A DNA stretch of 63,151 bases from JAULZV01 sp964401885 (GCA_964401885.1 CAYOAC010000001.1:1-63151), one strand, 5' to 3'; counted from the first letter of the stretch, positions 26,104 to 32,762 are shown. The notes: generated by a model not told the origin, from the sequence alone. Numbers and translations: made by a program.

Positions 26104-26320
26104 TAGAAAGGAGGAATTACTTAATACCCGTTAGAGAAGTGCCATAACAGGACTCAACTCTAAAAGGGCTAGTTTGACCAAATACACCCTGCACGTCAGT
26201 CGTTCCAATCGCACCCACCGCCAAATTAAAATTCCCTTCACCTCTATCATTTAGAAAGGTAATAAGCACCTAGAACCCTCTAGAGAAGTGCCATAGCACT
26301 CAAACTCGAAAAGGGCTGGT
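26104..26320 (+). repeat. Two imperfect 70-nt direct repeats inside the RNA locus
   Basis: Unit A 26104-26173 and unit B 26252-26320 share TAGAAAGG, ACCC, TAGAGAAGTGCCATA, ACTC and AAAAGGGCT in the same order and spacing. In unit A, TTAGAG pairs with CTCTAA, and the enclosed GCC could pair with GGC just downstream, a possible H-type pseudoknot. In unit B, GTGC-CATA-GCAC forms a small hairpin. Confidence 0.65.
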
Positions 26321-26375
26321 CGTGGCGTAAAAGTCACAAATACTACACAAAAATCAAAATCAGAACGTACTTTCG

Positions 26376-26445
26376 GACCTCCGGAGTCTCTCGCAACTAG
26401 CTTACCCAGCTAACTTGCCACGAGATTCCGGGGGTCTTCTTTTTT
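26376..26445 (+). terminator. Large terminator hairpin of the RNA locus
   Basis: 26376-26390 (GACCTCCGGAGTCTC) pairs completely with 26422-26436. The apical part has further GCAA/TTGC and AGCT/AGCT pairings. TTCTTTTTT follows. Confidence 0.88.
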
Positions 26446-26538
26446 ATAAAAATGAAAATCTTTAATAACTTCTTGTCTTTTTATTTATTTTTCGTATAAT
26501 GATTTCACTTGATTAAATCAAGACCAATTTAAGAAATT

Positions 26539-26614
26539 GGGCCCGTAGCTCATCTGGTAGAGCACCTCACTTGCACTGAGGGGGTGGCAGGTTCGAGTCC
26601 TGTCGGGTCCACCA
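26539..26614 (+). tRNA. tRNA-Ala (anticodon TGC), CCA encoded
   Basis: Complete cloverleaf: acceptor GGGCCCG/CGGGTCC, D-stem GCTC/GAGC, anticodon arm CCTCA-CTTGCAC-TGAGG with anticodon TGC, T-arm GCAGG-TTCGAGT-CCTGT, discriminator A and genomic CCA. The 19 nt at 26594-26612 recur at 31749-31767, making this tRNA a probable integration target. Confidence 0.97.
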
Positions 26615-26720
26615 TTGACGAAAACCCATTTTCGTTTTAATATAATCAAGAATCTCAAAGTACCTGACGTTTGTTGGGAATTTCACTTTGAATCAAATAG
26701 TACTTAACAAAAAGATTGAA

Positions 26721-27581
26721 ATGAAAAGAACCAAAAAAGTATTTAATTTTTACACTGAATCTATAAATCTTATACCGTTTCATGTTATAATTGCTTTTAT
26801 CTGTGCAGGGATTAGTTTTATAGTCTGTGATCCATGTCATAAACCTATTACATTTAGTGTTTTATTGTATTCTATTCTAACTGGTTTTATCCCTATGTAT
26901 TTGTGGTTGTCACCATTTTTAGTTGCTTTGTTAATAGATGTTTTGGAAATTTTGACAAAGTGGATATCTGGAATTTCCCAGAAAATAGTGAAGCATACAA
27001 AATCAAAAACTACAAAAACAAAATGGTTTTCAGCAAATGGAATGGATCGGAATTTCTCAAACTTACTAGAAGGCACATTCGATCCGAAAGATTACTGTTT
27101 CTTTTTGGATGGTCAAAATCCAGAATTTACTGATTGTCTTATTCGATTAGCAACAGACAGGTTTGTCACACATCTTGTCGGTAGGGAATTGCGTGATTTG
27201 GATAATGATAAAAATGAAGATTTTTATACCGAAAGCTGGAAAACTTTATCCACTAAAACGGTAGGAGATGAGATTTTTATTTTTCTCTCAATAAGGGCAC
27301 GTGAACGAAAGGGTATCAAGGATTCTTTTAATAGCGTATTCTTTTTTGTACAATTGAAGGTGTCAGATGACAAAGAATCAATAGTATTCTCCGGTTTATC
27401 TTTTAGACACAGGAGAGACCTAGAAGAAATGAAAGTTGAGTTTGAAAGATATGTTTCAGCTCAGTGTGGCGATAGTTCTTTTTCTCCATTAAGTTCAGAT
27501 GTTCTTGCAGAATTAAAGGCTTTGTCGAAACCAAGAGTGGATAGTACTCCTGTAAAAAGCGCAATAATTGTTCCTGTCTAG
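26721..27581 (+). CDS. Membrane-anchored hypothetical protein
   Basis: About 286 aa from ATG 26721; an upstream TTG at 26688 would add 11 polar residues and is less likely. Two hydrophobic segments (about residues 15-40 and 48-75) precede a soluble domain of about 200 residues rich in Arg/Asp/Phe (ATDRFVTHLVGRELRDLDND). No family recognised. It is the first gene after tRNA-Ala, inside the putative island, and has an A-rich leader without Shine-Dalgarno. Terminator at 27600-27651. Confidence 0.7.
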   Translation: MKRTKKVFNFYTESINLIPFHVIIAFICAGISFIVCDPCHKPITFSVLLYSILTGFIPMYLWLSPFLVALLIDVLEILTKWISGISQKIVKHTKSKTTKTKWFSANGMDRNFSNLLEGTFDPKDYCFFLDGQNPEFTDCLIRLATDRFVTHLVGRELRDLDNDKNEDFYTESWKTLSTKTVGDEIFIFLSIRARERKGIKDSFNSVFFFVQLKVSDDKESIVFSGLSFRHRRDLEEMKVEFERYVSAQCGDSSFSPLSSDVLAELKALSKPRVDSTPVKSAIIVPV

Positions 27582-27599
27582 AATATATGAAACAATAGA

Positions 27600-27651
27600 G
27601 GAACCAAAAGGGCTGAGATACACATTCAATTCGTGGTCTTGGTCCTTTTTT
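27600..27651 (+). terminator. Intrinsic terminator
   Basis: GGAACCAA pairs with TTGGTCC (one bulged A), long loop, then TTTTTT. Confidence 0.6.
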
Positions 27652-27678
27652 AATTCAAAATATTTTTTAATATCTTTA

Positions 27679-27728
27679 ACTCACCAACCACCTGGTTCAA
27701 CAAAATCACATCCAATTCCACTATTGAC
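27679..27728. repeat. Dispersed intergenic repeat, copy R1
   Basis: ACTCACCAACCACCTGGTT, then CAACAAAATCACATCCAAT and TCCACTATTGAC. It is one of at least six related intergenic stretches (R2 27911, R3 31551, R4 32143, R5 33170, R7 37131). The terminal TTGAC forms the -35 box of the following RNA unit. Confidence 0.75.
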
Positions 27729-27751
27729 AAAAACTATTAAATATATATAAT

Positions 27752-27896
27752 ATTCTACATGAAGTCTAACTTCAAAAACGTGAGTTCCAAATAGGATCTG
27801 GCCGTCGGCCACTGCACAGGCTTACGTAGACAGAAATGTCTTTGCGTGCAGTAAACGATTCAAACCTCCGCTGGTTTTTCTGGCGGAGGTTTTTTA
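27752..27896 (+). ncRNA. Candidate small structured RNA (about 140 nt) with an 11-codon leaderless ORF
   Basis: TTGACA (27724-27729), 16-nt spacer and TATAAT (27746-27751) precede, by 7 nt, an ATG at 27759 opening an 11-codon ORF (MKSNFKNVSSK). After it, GGCC-GTC-GGCC forms a hairpin, and ACTGCAC (27811-27817) pairs with GTGCAGT (27846-27852) around a GACA-GAAA-TGTC stem-loop. A terminator, AACCTCCGC/GCGGAGGTT plus T run, ends at 27896. Self-contained unit between the membrane-protein gene and the RRE-ThiF gene. Could be a regulatory RNA or a micropeptide mRNA. Confidence 0.6.
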
Positions 27897-27910
27897 TAAA
27901 ATATTCTTTA

Positions 27911-28015
27911 ACTCACCAACCACCCAGTTCAACAAAACCATATCCAAGTCCACTATTGTTTTTACCTTTATTTATTAATGTGTATTTTTTATACTTTAGT
28001 ATGAATTTGAATCAT
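27911..28015. repeat. Dispersed repeat R2 plus 68-bp block shared with 36253-36320
   Basis: 27911-27957 is repeat copy R2 (ACTCACCAACCACCCAGTTC start). From 27948 to 28015 the sequence matches 36253-36320 base for base apart from roughly nine substitutions and no indels. Both blocks lie upstream of separately transcribed genes and contain the palindrome ATACTTTAGTAT, a possible operator. Confidence 0.75.
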
Positions 28016-28058
28016 TGGTTTTTAAGTGTTCATAAGCTATTGGGATGTTGCGAAAACA

Positions 28059-28086
28059 TTGACATTATTGATTATGCTTGTATTGT
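28059..28086 (+). promoter_or_regulatory. Promoter of the RRE-ThiF/arginase operon
   Basis: TTGACA (28059-28064), 16-nt spacer, TATTGT (28081-28086); leader of about 35 nt, A/C-rich and without Shine-Dalgarno. Confidence 0.65.
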
Positions 28087-28127
28087 AACAACGAAATGCT
28101 ATTTGAAAATTCAAACCAAAACTACAA

Positions 28128-29213
28128 ATGAAATACCAAATAAATCCTTCTGCCACTCTGTTGGTAAAAGAGAAGGGTAATATGATTGTTGTTAGATTTT
28201 TACTGGACGCCACACGCAATCTCCATGCTTTCGAAATGTCACCGATTGGTGAACAAATATTAACAAGGATGTATGAAGTGGTATCTGAAGAGAATCTACT
28301 TACTGAATTTGATCTTGGAGGTGAAGATTTGGAGCAATTCCTTGCTCCACTAATTACTTCTGGATTGGTTCTTTCTGAAGAAAATTTCACTCATCTTAAT
28401 GCTCTCGGAGAGCGTAATATTAGGACTATGGAATTTTTCCGATCGTTTGCTTCTGTTGAAAGACCAACTATCGAACTGGTTCAGAAGCTTATGAATTCAA
28501 CCATTCTAGTTCTTGGACTTGGAGGTATCGGTACCTGGGTTGTAGAGATGTTTGCTCGGATGGGAATAAAAAAACTAATACTTGTCGATCCTGACAGTGT
28601 AGAAGAATCAAATATTCCTCGCCAAGCGATGTTCACTCGACTTAGTGTTGGCCTTTTAAAAACGGAGGCAGCGAAAGCGTTCTGTGAGGCCATATCTGAA
28701 AATATTGAAGTACAAATATTTGCCGAGCAGATATCAGATTCAGAATCCTTGTTATCAAAACTTCAGGGAGTTGATCTTGTCATAAACTGTGCTGATAAAC
28801 CAGATGTTGATTTCACTAATTCACTCGTAACATATGCTTGTTTCAAAGCAGGTGTGCCTCACATCCTTTGTGGAGGATATGATGGACATCTTAGTTCACT
28901 TGGACAGACTGTGATTCCTGGAGAAACTTCTTGCTGGTTTTGTTTTGCCGATAGCGGTATTTACGAAAATCTTCTTGATGGCTTCAGGATTGTAGACAGG
29001 ACATCGAATCAACAGATCGGTGGAACAATTTGTCCTATTGGTGTTTATGTTGCTAGCTTCCAGGTTCAAGAAGCTGTAAGAATTCTTACAGGTTGTTCTG
29101 AACCAGTCATGATTAACCGCAAGGCAGAGATAGATTTTACAAATCTGTCTCAAAACTTTGTAAACGTACCCAAACTCAAAACATGTAAACTTTGTGGAAA
29201 TGAAAACCATTAA
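28128..29213 (+). CDS. E1/ThiF-like adenylating enzyme with N-terminal RRE (PqqD-like) domain
   Basis: 361 aa. Residues 1-85 have the beta-strand/helix pattern of a RiPP recognition element: a strand pair around NMIVVRFLLD, then GEQILTRMYEVVSEENLL, then a final helix LEQFLAPLITSGLVL. Residues 110-361 form an E1-like adenylation domain: GLGGIGTWVVEMFARMG (nucleotide-binding glycines near 130), LVDPDSVEESNIPRQ, and a zinc site made by CWFC (about 268) and CKLC (about 354). This RRE-ThiF order is that of MccB, which activates a peptide C-terminus, and of TOMM leader-binding partners. No YcaO is nearby, which favours an MccB-like role. It overlaps the arginase gene by 14 nt, so the two are translationally coupled. 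Confidence 0.8.
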   Translation: MKYQINPSATLLVKEKGNMIVVRFLLDATRNLHAFEMSPIGEQILTRMYEVVSEENLLTEFDLGGEDLEQFLAPLITSGLVLSEENFTHLNALGERNIRTMEFFRSFASVERPTIELVQKLMNSTILVLGLGGIGTWVVEMFARMGIKKLILVDPDSVEESNIPRQAMFTRLSVGLLKTEAAKAFCEAISENIEVQIFAEQISDSESLLSKLQGVDLVINCADKPDVDFTNSLVTYACFKAGVPHILCGGYDGHLSSLGQTVIPGETSCWFCFADSGIYENLLDGFRIVDRTSNQQIGGTICPIGVYVASFQVQEAVRILTGCSEPVMINRKAEIDFTNLSQNFVNVPKLKTCKLCGNENH

Positions 29214-30432
29214 AATTAACCCTCATCTGGAACTTATGGATCCAGTTGCAGGACAAGTGAGAAATACTAAATCAGGAGAGGTATTCAGCCTTTCCTTCGA
29301 AGCACTGTCTGTTATTTCATTATTTGATGAACCTAAAAAAGTCGGTGACGACTTTGAGGGTTTGGAAAATATTGTTATGTCAGATGATAATGAAGCGGTG
29401 AAAGCATTCATTGAAAGTCTTTTGGAACAGGAAGTTCTGATTTTCGAGGAAGAATTCGATCAAACTCCCAAAAGCGATTGGGATCATAAAAGATTATTAG
29501 ATTTGGCTCTGGTTGAAAAACCATTCCTGTCTTGTTTGAGTGTTCCTGTCGCAGGTTTGGATTCAGAATATCCGTATGAGTTTGCAATCGTTGGAATGCC
29601 TTTCGATCTTGGTTCTACAGGATTTCCTGGATCAAGATTTGGTCCGACCAGACTGCGGGAACTTTCTGCTTCTGGCACAGATTATCGAGGACGATTCAGT
29701 GATTTGTCATGTGCTGGATGGTTATCAGAACATGGTGTGAAACTGTGTGAAGGGAAAAAGATTGTAGATATTGGAGATGTGATTCATCAAGTAGGGGAGC
29801 CATTCCATGACTTCTTCAAAAGGGTGAAGAATGTTAATAATATTCTGCGAGAAAAAGGTGTCATGCCAATCTTGATTGGAGGAGACCATTCTTGTACATA
29901 TGCATCGGTCTGTTCTGTGATAAAATATTCACAAGGCAAATCTTTGCATCTTGTTGTGTTCGATGCACACACAGACCTTGCGGACTACAATGCTTCTATT
30001 TCGCATAATCATGGCAACTTTGTTACCAGACTACTTTCTGAAGGGGTAGTAAAAAAGGTGACACATGTTGGTCTTCGTGGGATGCTTGGAAAAGCAGAAA
30101 CAAGGGACGGTTACGTCGCTGTTTATGCAGATCAGTGTACTTCTGTGGAAAAAGTAATGGAATACATTCCATTCGACCCTTTGGAGACTGTCTATGTCTC
30201 TTTTGATGTTGACGTGATAGATCCAATCTTTGCACCAGGAACAGGCACGCCTGTTTCTTTGGGACTAACACCTCAAATAGTTTTGTCAGTGATTAGAAAA
30301 ATCTTCGCATCTCAGAATGTAGAAGGTTTCGATATCGTTGAGTATAACCCTATGAGGGATATCAATGATATGACGGGTCATCTACTAATCAGTATGCTTC
30401 CGAAGTTTCTGGACGCTCTGCGTTCAAAGTAA
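29200..30432 (+). CDS. Arginase/ureohydrolase-fold enzyme with N-terminal RRE-like domain (putative peptide arginase)
   Basis: 410 aa from ATG 29200. Residues 1-95 do not belong to arginase; they resemble a PqqD/RRE winged helix (SFEALSVISLF, then AVKAFIESLLEQEVLIFEEE). From about residue 115 the ureohydrolase fold is complete: GGDHS (about 227), FDAHTD (about 254), HNHGN, SFDVDVIDPIFAPGTGTP (about 333), so both manganese sites are intact. Arginases hydrolyse Arg to ornithine plus urea; peptide arginases such as OspR do this inside RiPP precursors. The fused leader-binding domain and coupling to the RRE-ThiF gene argue for a peptide substrate. The Arg-rich micro-ORF at 30530 is the obvious candidate. 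Confidence 0.8.
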   Translation: MKTIKINPHLELMDPVAGQVRNTKSGEVFSLSFEALSVISLFDEPKKVGDDFEGLENIVMSDDNEAVKAFIESLLEQEVLIFEEEFDQTPKSDWDHKRLLDLALVEKPFLSCLSVPVAGLDSEYPYEFAIVGMPFDLGSTGFPGSRFGPTRLRELSASGTDYRGRFSDLSCAGWLSEHGVKLCEGKKIVDIGDVIHQVGEPFHDFFKRVKNVNNILREKGVMPILIGGDHSCTYASVCSVIKYSQGKSLHLVVFDAHTDLADYNASISHNHGNFVTRLLSEGVVKKVTHVGLRGMLGKAETRDGYVAVYADQCTSVEKVMEYIPFDPLETVYVSFDVDVIDPIFAPGTGTPVSLGLTPQIVLSVIRKIFASQNVEGFDIVEYNPMRDINDMTGHLLISMLPKFLDALRSK

Positions 30433-30437
30433 GAAGA

Positions 30438-30465
30438 TTGACTGATTTAGAAAGTGGCGTATAGT
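30438..30465 (+). promoter_or_regulatory. Separate promoter for the 31-codon ORF
   Basis: TTGACT (30438-30443), 16-nt spacer, TATAGT (30460-30465), beginning 6 nt after the arginase stop. A dedicated strong promoter is typical of a precursor peptide needed in excess over its modifying enzymes. Confidence 0.7.
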
Positions 30466-30529
30466 GTTCACAGGTTCGAATTCTCGGGCCGTTCAAACAT
30501 CCAACTACGGAAAGGAGAATAATAAGCAC

Positions 30530-30625
30530 ATGAAACAGATTCAAGCCAGTAAGCTCACAATCGTTCCTCTCGGAGTGGTCGTCGATGCCGTCTGTATGCG
30601 CGGCCTTCGTCGCCGTCGTGCATGA
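30530..30625 (+). CDS. Candidate RiPP precursor peptide, 31 aa, Arg-rich C-terminus
   Basis: ATG 30530 to TGA 30623-30625. The N-terminal half is leader-like (MKQIQASKLTIVPLG), then VVVDAVCM, and the C-terminus is RGLRRRRA: five arginines in the last eight residues. AAAGGAG (30511-30517) is a Shine-Dalgarno-like site, though 12 nt upstream, in a window where such sites are rare. It has its own promoter and a strong terminator (30654-30692), and follows the RRE-ThiF/RRE-arginase pair. The arginines are plausible peptide-arginase targets and the C-terminal Ala a target for adenylation. The alternative is a structured RNA that merely contains an ORF, since the segment is GC-rich. Confidence 0.5.
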   Translation: MKQIQASKLTIVPLGVVVDAVCMRGLRRRRA

Positions 30626-30653
30626 CATTCCATCATCTTTACTGATGGTTCCC

Positions 30654-30692
30654 ACACCCTGCCAAGTCCTCGACTCGGCAGGGTGTTTCTTT
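30654..30692 (+). terminator. Intrinsic terminator of the micro-ORF unit
   Basis: ACACCCTGCC/GGCAGGGTGT 10-bp stem followed by TTCTTTT. The TATAAT for the next gene follows at 30693-30698. Confidence 0.9.
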
Positions 30693-30704
30693 TATAATAC
30701 AAGC

Positions 30705-31241
30705 ATGACTTCACCAACAATCAAAACTCAAAATTATATAATACGACCTTTCAAAAAGGAGGATGCTTTATTATGGCAAAGTTGGGACATAGATCCTGAA
30801 ATCCAATCTCATATGCCAGAACCTGAGAATGAGTCTCAAGATATCTCACAACAATATGAATATATTGAAGAATGCGAAAAAGACGAAGAAGGATATTATT
30901 GGTCTGTTGAAACAAATGACGGAGTAACTATTGGTACAGTATCTTTATTTGAAATAAATTCTCACCATAAAAATGCCAATGTTGGGATTGTAATTGGTGA
31001 TAAAAATTATTGGGGTAAAGGTGTTGCAACAGAAGTACTTCAAACTTTGAGCTCTTATGCTTTTGAATATTTAGATGTTGTTCGAATTAGCGCAGAAGTT
31101 GAAGCTAATAATATTTCAATGCAAAAAGTATTTGAAAAGGTTGGATTCGTACAAGATGGAGTATTTAAAAAAGCACGAGTAAAAGAAGGAAAAAGAATAG
31201 ACGTGCTACATTTTGGGATAGTGAAAAATATTTTGAATTAA
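30705..31241 (+). CDS. GNAT-family N-acetyltransferase (RimJ/RimL type)
   Basis: 178 aa. The acetyl-CoA pyrophosphate-binding loop is GDKNYWGKGVATEVL, followed by the RimL-like ISAEVEANNISMQKVFEKVGF. Substrate not predictable; a role in modifying or detoxifying the neighbouring peptide product is possible but unproven. TATAAT at 30693-30698 is 6 nt upstream of ATG 30705, a textbook leaderless start. The reading frame continues in phase past the TAA stop for another 49 sense codons (next entry). Confidence 0.88.
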   Translation: MTSPTIKTQNYIIRPFKKEDALLWQSWDIDPEIQSHMPEPENESQDISQQYEYIEECEKDEEGYYWSVETNDGVTIGTVSLFEINSHHKNANVGIVIGDKNYWGKGVATEVLQTLSSYAFEYLDVVRISAEVEANNISMQKVFEKVGFVQDGVFKKARVKEGKRIDVLHFGIVKNILN

Positions 31242-31391
31242 AGAACGTCCTGTAAAAAAGTTTATATTTATTCTTCAAAAAATAATATTTCTCATGAACT
31301 TAAAACCGGAGGTGATGGCTATTGTGATGTTTTAAGTATAGAAGAAGATATTTGGCTTAGAGACTTAAGGCACAGAGAATCAGATAATTAA
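31242..31391 (+). pseudogene. In-frame coding remnant directly after the GNAT stop
   Basis: In the same frame as the acetyltransferase, and with no ATG of its own, the sequence reads as plausible protein (KTGGDGYCDVLSIEEDIWLR) up to a TAA at 31389-31391. It could be the tail of a decayed gene, or an extension lost by a stop mutation; readthrough cannot be excluded. A short hairpin (31394-31415, CAG-CCTCC/GGAGG-CTG) follows. Confidence 0.45.
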
Positions 31392-31550
31392 AACAGCCCT
31401 CCTTTCGGAGGACTGCTCTTGGATGTGGTACCCTTAAAGTTTATGGAAACCCTAAGATATCTTTATTATATGAAGAACCTTGTTTTTGTCAATATTTTCA
31501 GTAAGTTGACATTTTAAATCAATATAATCTTTAAAACCTTCAATTCCTGC

Positions 31551-31585
31551 ACTACTCGGTTCAACAAAACCATATCCAAGTCCAC
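31551..31585. repeat. Dispersed intergenic repeat, copy R3
   Basis: ACTACTCGGTTCAACAAAAC then CATATCCAAGTCCAC, matching R2 from GGTTCAAC-like bases to TCCAC. On the minus strand this copy lies in an open frame of about 40 codons that lacks a start. Confidence 0.7.
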
Positions 31586-31591
31586 AAAAAT

Positions 31592-31625
31592 AAAATCTGG
31601 AAGCGTGAGCTTTCAGATTTTTAAT
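31592..31625 (+). terminator. Terminator-like hairpin
   Basis: AAAATCTG/CAGATTTT outer and AAGC-GTGA-GCTT inner stem, followed by a T-rich stretch. The transcript it ends is not clear. Confidence 0.7.
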
Positions 31626-31632
31626 TTTTGTA

Positions 31633-31767
31633 GGGCCCGACAGGACGAGAAAGACGGAGGCCTAGGGTCCCTGCGTCCGAGTGACAACGAGGACCTGGGA
31701 TGGCCGAGTCGGGGTCGCGGAAATTTTCTCTAGAAAATTATCTGTGACCGAGTCCTGTCGGGTCCAC
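31633..31767 (+). other. Structured element closed by a tRNA-Ala 3'-end inverted repeat (possible attachment site)
   Basis: GGGCCCGACAGGAC (31633-31646) pairs with GTCCTGTCGGGTCC (31752-31765), 14 bp with one G-U. Inside are GC-rich hairpins (GACG...CGTC, GACC...GGTC) and AATTTTCT/AGAAAATT. The 3' arm, 31749-31767, is identical over 19 nt to the T-arm/acceptor end of tRNA-Ala at 26594-26612. It marks the likely right end of a tRNA-targeted island. No integrase gene is seen. Confidence 0.65.
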
Positions 31768-31786
31768 TACTGTTTGACAAAACACA

Positions 31787-32023
31787 ATGGTTATTATTGA
31801 GGTTCATTTATCCAAAGAACCCAGAGAAATAGATCCAGTTTATCTCAAAAAGATCAAGGATTTTAAGTCAAAAAATCCAGATTATTCATCAGGATATGGA
31901 TATCATTTCAAGAAAGATGTTATTACTGTCCGAAAATTTCCAAATAACGGCCAACCAGGTGAATATGGAACACTAGTGCCTGAATATCACGGTAATGGTT
32001 ACGCATACGATTTTATGAAGTAG
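31787..32023 (+). CDS. Hypothetical protein, 78 aa
   Basis: Small soluble protein, Lys/Tyr/Gly-rich in the middle (YSSGYGYHFKKDVITVRKF). No family recognised. Preceded 8 nt upstream by TTGACA at 31774-31779, which is too close to serve it as a -35 box, so its promoter is unclear. Terminator follows. Confidence 0.55.
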   Translation: MVIIEVHLSKEPREIDPVYLKKIKDFKSKNPDYSSGYGYHFKKDVITVRKFPNNGQPGEYGTLVPEYHGNGYAYDFMK

Positions 32024-32048
32024 CGAATAGAGAAGGTTTTCTATCTAC

Positions 32049-32085
32049 AAAACCCCGAAGGCATTAATTTGTCTTCGGGTTTTTA
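32049..32085 (+). terminator. Intrinsic terminator
   Basis: AAAACCCCGAAG/CTTCGGGTTTTT stem, loop of 12 nt, after the 78-aa gene. Confidence 0.85.
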
Positions 32086-32142
32086 TTTTGTCTGAATTTG
32101 TTTTTATACTTTTAATATCTCATTCAACTCCACCAACTCTTT

Positions 32143-32186
32143 CACAACCAGGTTCAACAAAACCACCCCCCCAAGTCCACCATTGA
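32143..32186. repeat. Dispersed intergenic repeat, copy R4
   Basis: CACAACCAGGTTCAACAAAA, then CCACCCCCCCAAGTCCACC and ATTGA. This copy keeps ...GTCCACCATTGA, the same bases as the tRNA-Ala 3' end and flank. Confidence 0.7.
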
Positions 32187-32189
32187 TTA

Positions 32190-32495
32190 GAAAACGAATG
32201 GGTGAGGTTATACGGGTGCTTGACTTTCAAAACAATTTCATTAGAATACCTCATTGGACTCTGTTGATCAATATCCCACCGAGGAAGGAGTGGTGACGAT
32301 CGTTGAATGATAAATGAATATATATGCAAGAAAATGTCTTCGTTCCCTTCCAAGGGGATGCCTCAAGACGCTCTGCTATGTCCAAATATTACGGATTAAC
32401 CCCACTAACGTGGGCAAGCGTCCGTTGCCGGATAAGTACTCGCCGATGTATCTGATATTGGATTGCATAAAAGTTTAGAAGTTCAAGGCTTATCA
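32190..32495 (+). other. Non-coding stretch with local hairpins
   Basis: About 300 nt with no credible long ORF. TTGACT (32219-32224), 17-nt spacer and AGAATA form a possible promoter. CCCAC-TAAC-GTGGG (near 32402) is a compact hairpin. The sequence may be the 5' region of the short unit that ends at 32709. Confidence 0.4.
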
Positions 32496-32618
32496 ATGAA
32501 CACAACGATGGTAAAGTGTGTTTCAGAGGATGGGTTGGTCTATCCCAGTTTGAGAACACTGGTGCGCCAAATGACAGTGAAAATGAATCTCAAAGGAGAG
32601 GAATCTCTAGAGAGATAA
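32496..32618 (+). CDS. Candidate small protein, 40 aa
   Basis: ATG 32496 to TAA 32616-32618. The product contains CVSEDGLVYPSLRTLVRQM and ends KGEESLER, a composition that looks protein-like rather than random, faintly like the DNA-binding NUMOD-type pattern (DGxVYPSxRxLxR). No Shine-Dalgarno. A terminator-type structure follows 11 nt after the stop. Could instead be part of a larger RNA. Confidence 0.35.
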   Translation: MNTTMVKCVSEDGLVYPSLRTLVRQMTVKMNLKGEESLER

Positions 32619-32629
32619 CAAAAATCTTG

Positions 32630-32709
32630 TCCCTACAGATGACTGTAAATACACACTTTTGCTCGGCCGAGCAAGACATGTGGACTGGTCATCTTAGGGA
32701 TTTTTTTTA
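32630..32709 (+). terminator. Long-armed terminator structure
   Basis: TCCCTA-C-AGATGAC (32630-32643) pairs with GTCATCT-TAGGGA (32688-32700). The loop carries the palindrome GCTCGGCCGAGC (32661-32672). A run of eight T follows. Confidence 0.8.
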
Positions 32710-32762
32710 TTAAAGAACACTTTATTCATTGACGAAACTAATATTAAGTGTTATTTTTATTT

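Larger units (their letters stand above)
25791..26445 (+). ncRNA. Candidate structured RNA of about 650 nt, unidentified
   Basis: A promoter-to-terminator unit that is clearly more GC-rich than its surroundings, with no good protein-coding frame. Near the 5' end GTAAGGTGG (about 25825) pairs with CCACCTTAC (about 25868), enclosing an AATCTTTTT/AAAAGGATT helix. Next come a GC-rich tandem repeat (25923-25985) and two copies of a 70-nt element (26104-26173 and 26252-26320). It ends in a 15-bp hairpin plus T run. A 64-codon ORF (25912-26106) lies inside but is of low quality. I tested it against tmRNA, RNase P RNA and SRP RNA by eye and none fits. Confidence 0.55.

Noticed and set aside
25912..26106. 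64-codon ORF as a protein gene
   Set aside because: Runs through a GC-rich tandem repeat, composition is low-complexity, no initiation signal, and it sits inside a unit that looks like a structured RNA.
25791..26445. tmRNA (internal ORF ending DNLAS, repeated pseudoknot-like motif, tRNA-Ala nearby)
   Set aside because: No tRNA-like acceptor/T-arm at the ends of this transcript, and the tRNA-Ala downstream is a complete normal tRNA with its own anticodon.
27600..27651. TPP riboswitch (AAAGGGCTGAGATAC resembles the THI box)
   Set aside because: It lies directly after a stop codon, the rest of the THI-box fold is missing, and GGAACCAA/TTGGTCC plus T run is better read as a terminator.
30471..30650. 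Reading the 31-codon unit purely as a structured RNA
   Set aside because: Possible because of its GC content, but the start codon, nearby AAAGGAG, Arg-rich end and position after two RRE enzymes favour a peptide; kept as a moderate-confidence CDS.
32120..32353. Minus-strand 77-codon ORF containing a Trp/Gly-rich stretch
   Set aside because: It is produced by repeat R4 and the adjoining hairpins read backwards, with no start signal or family match.
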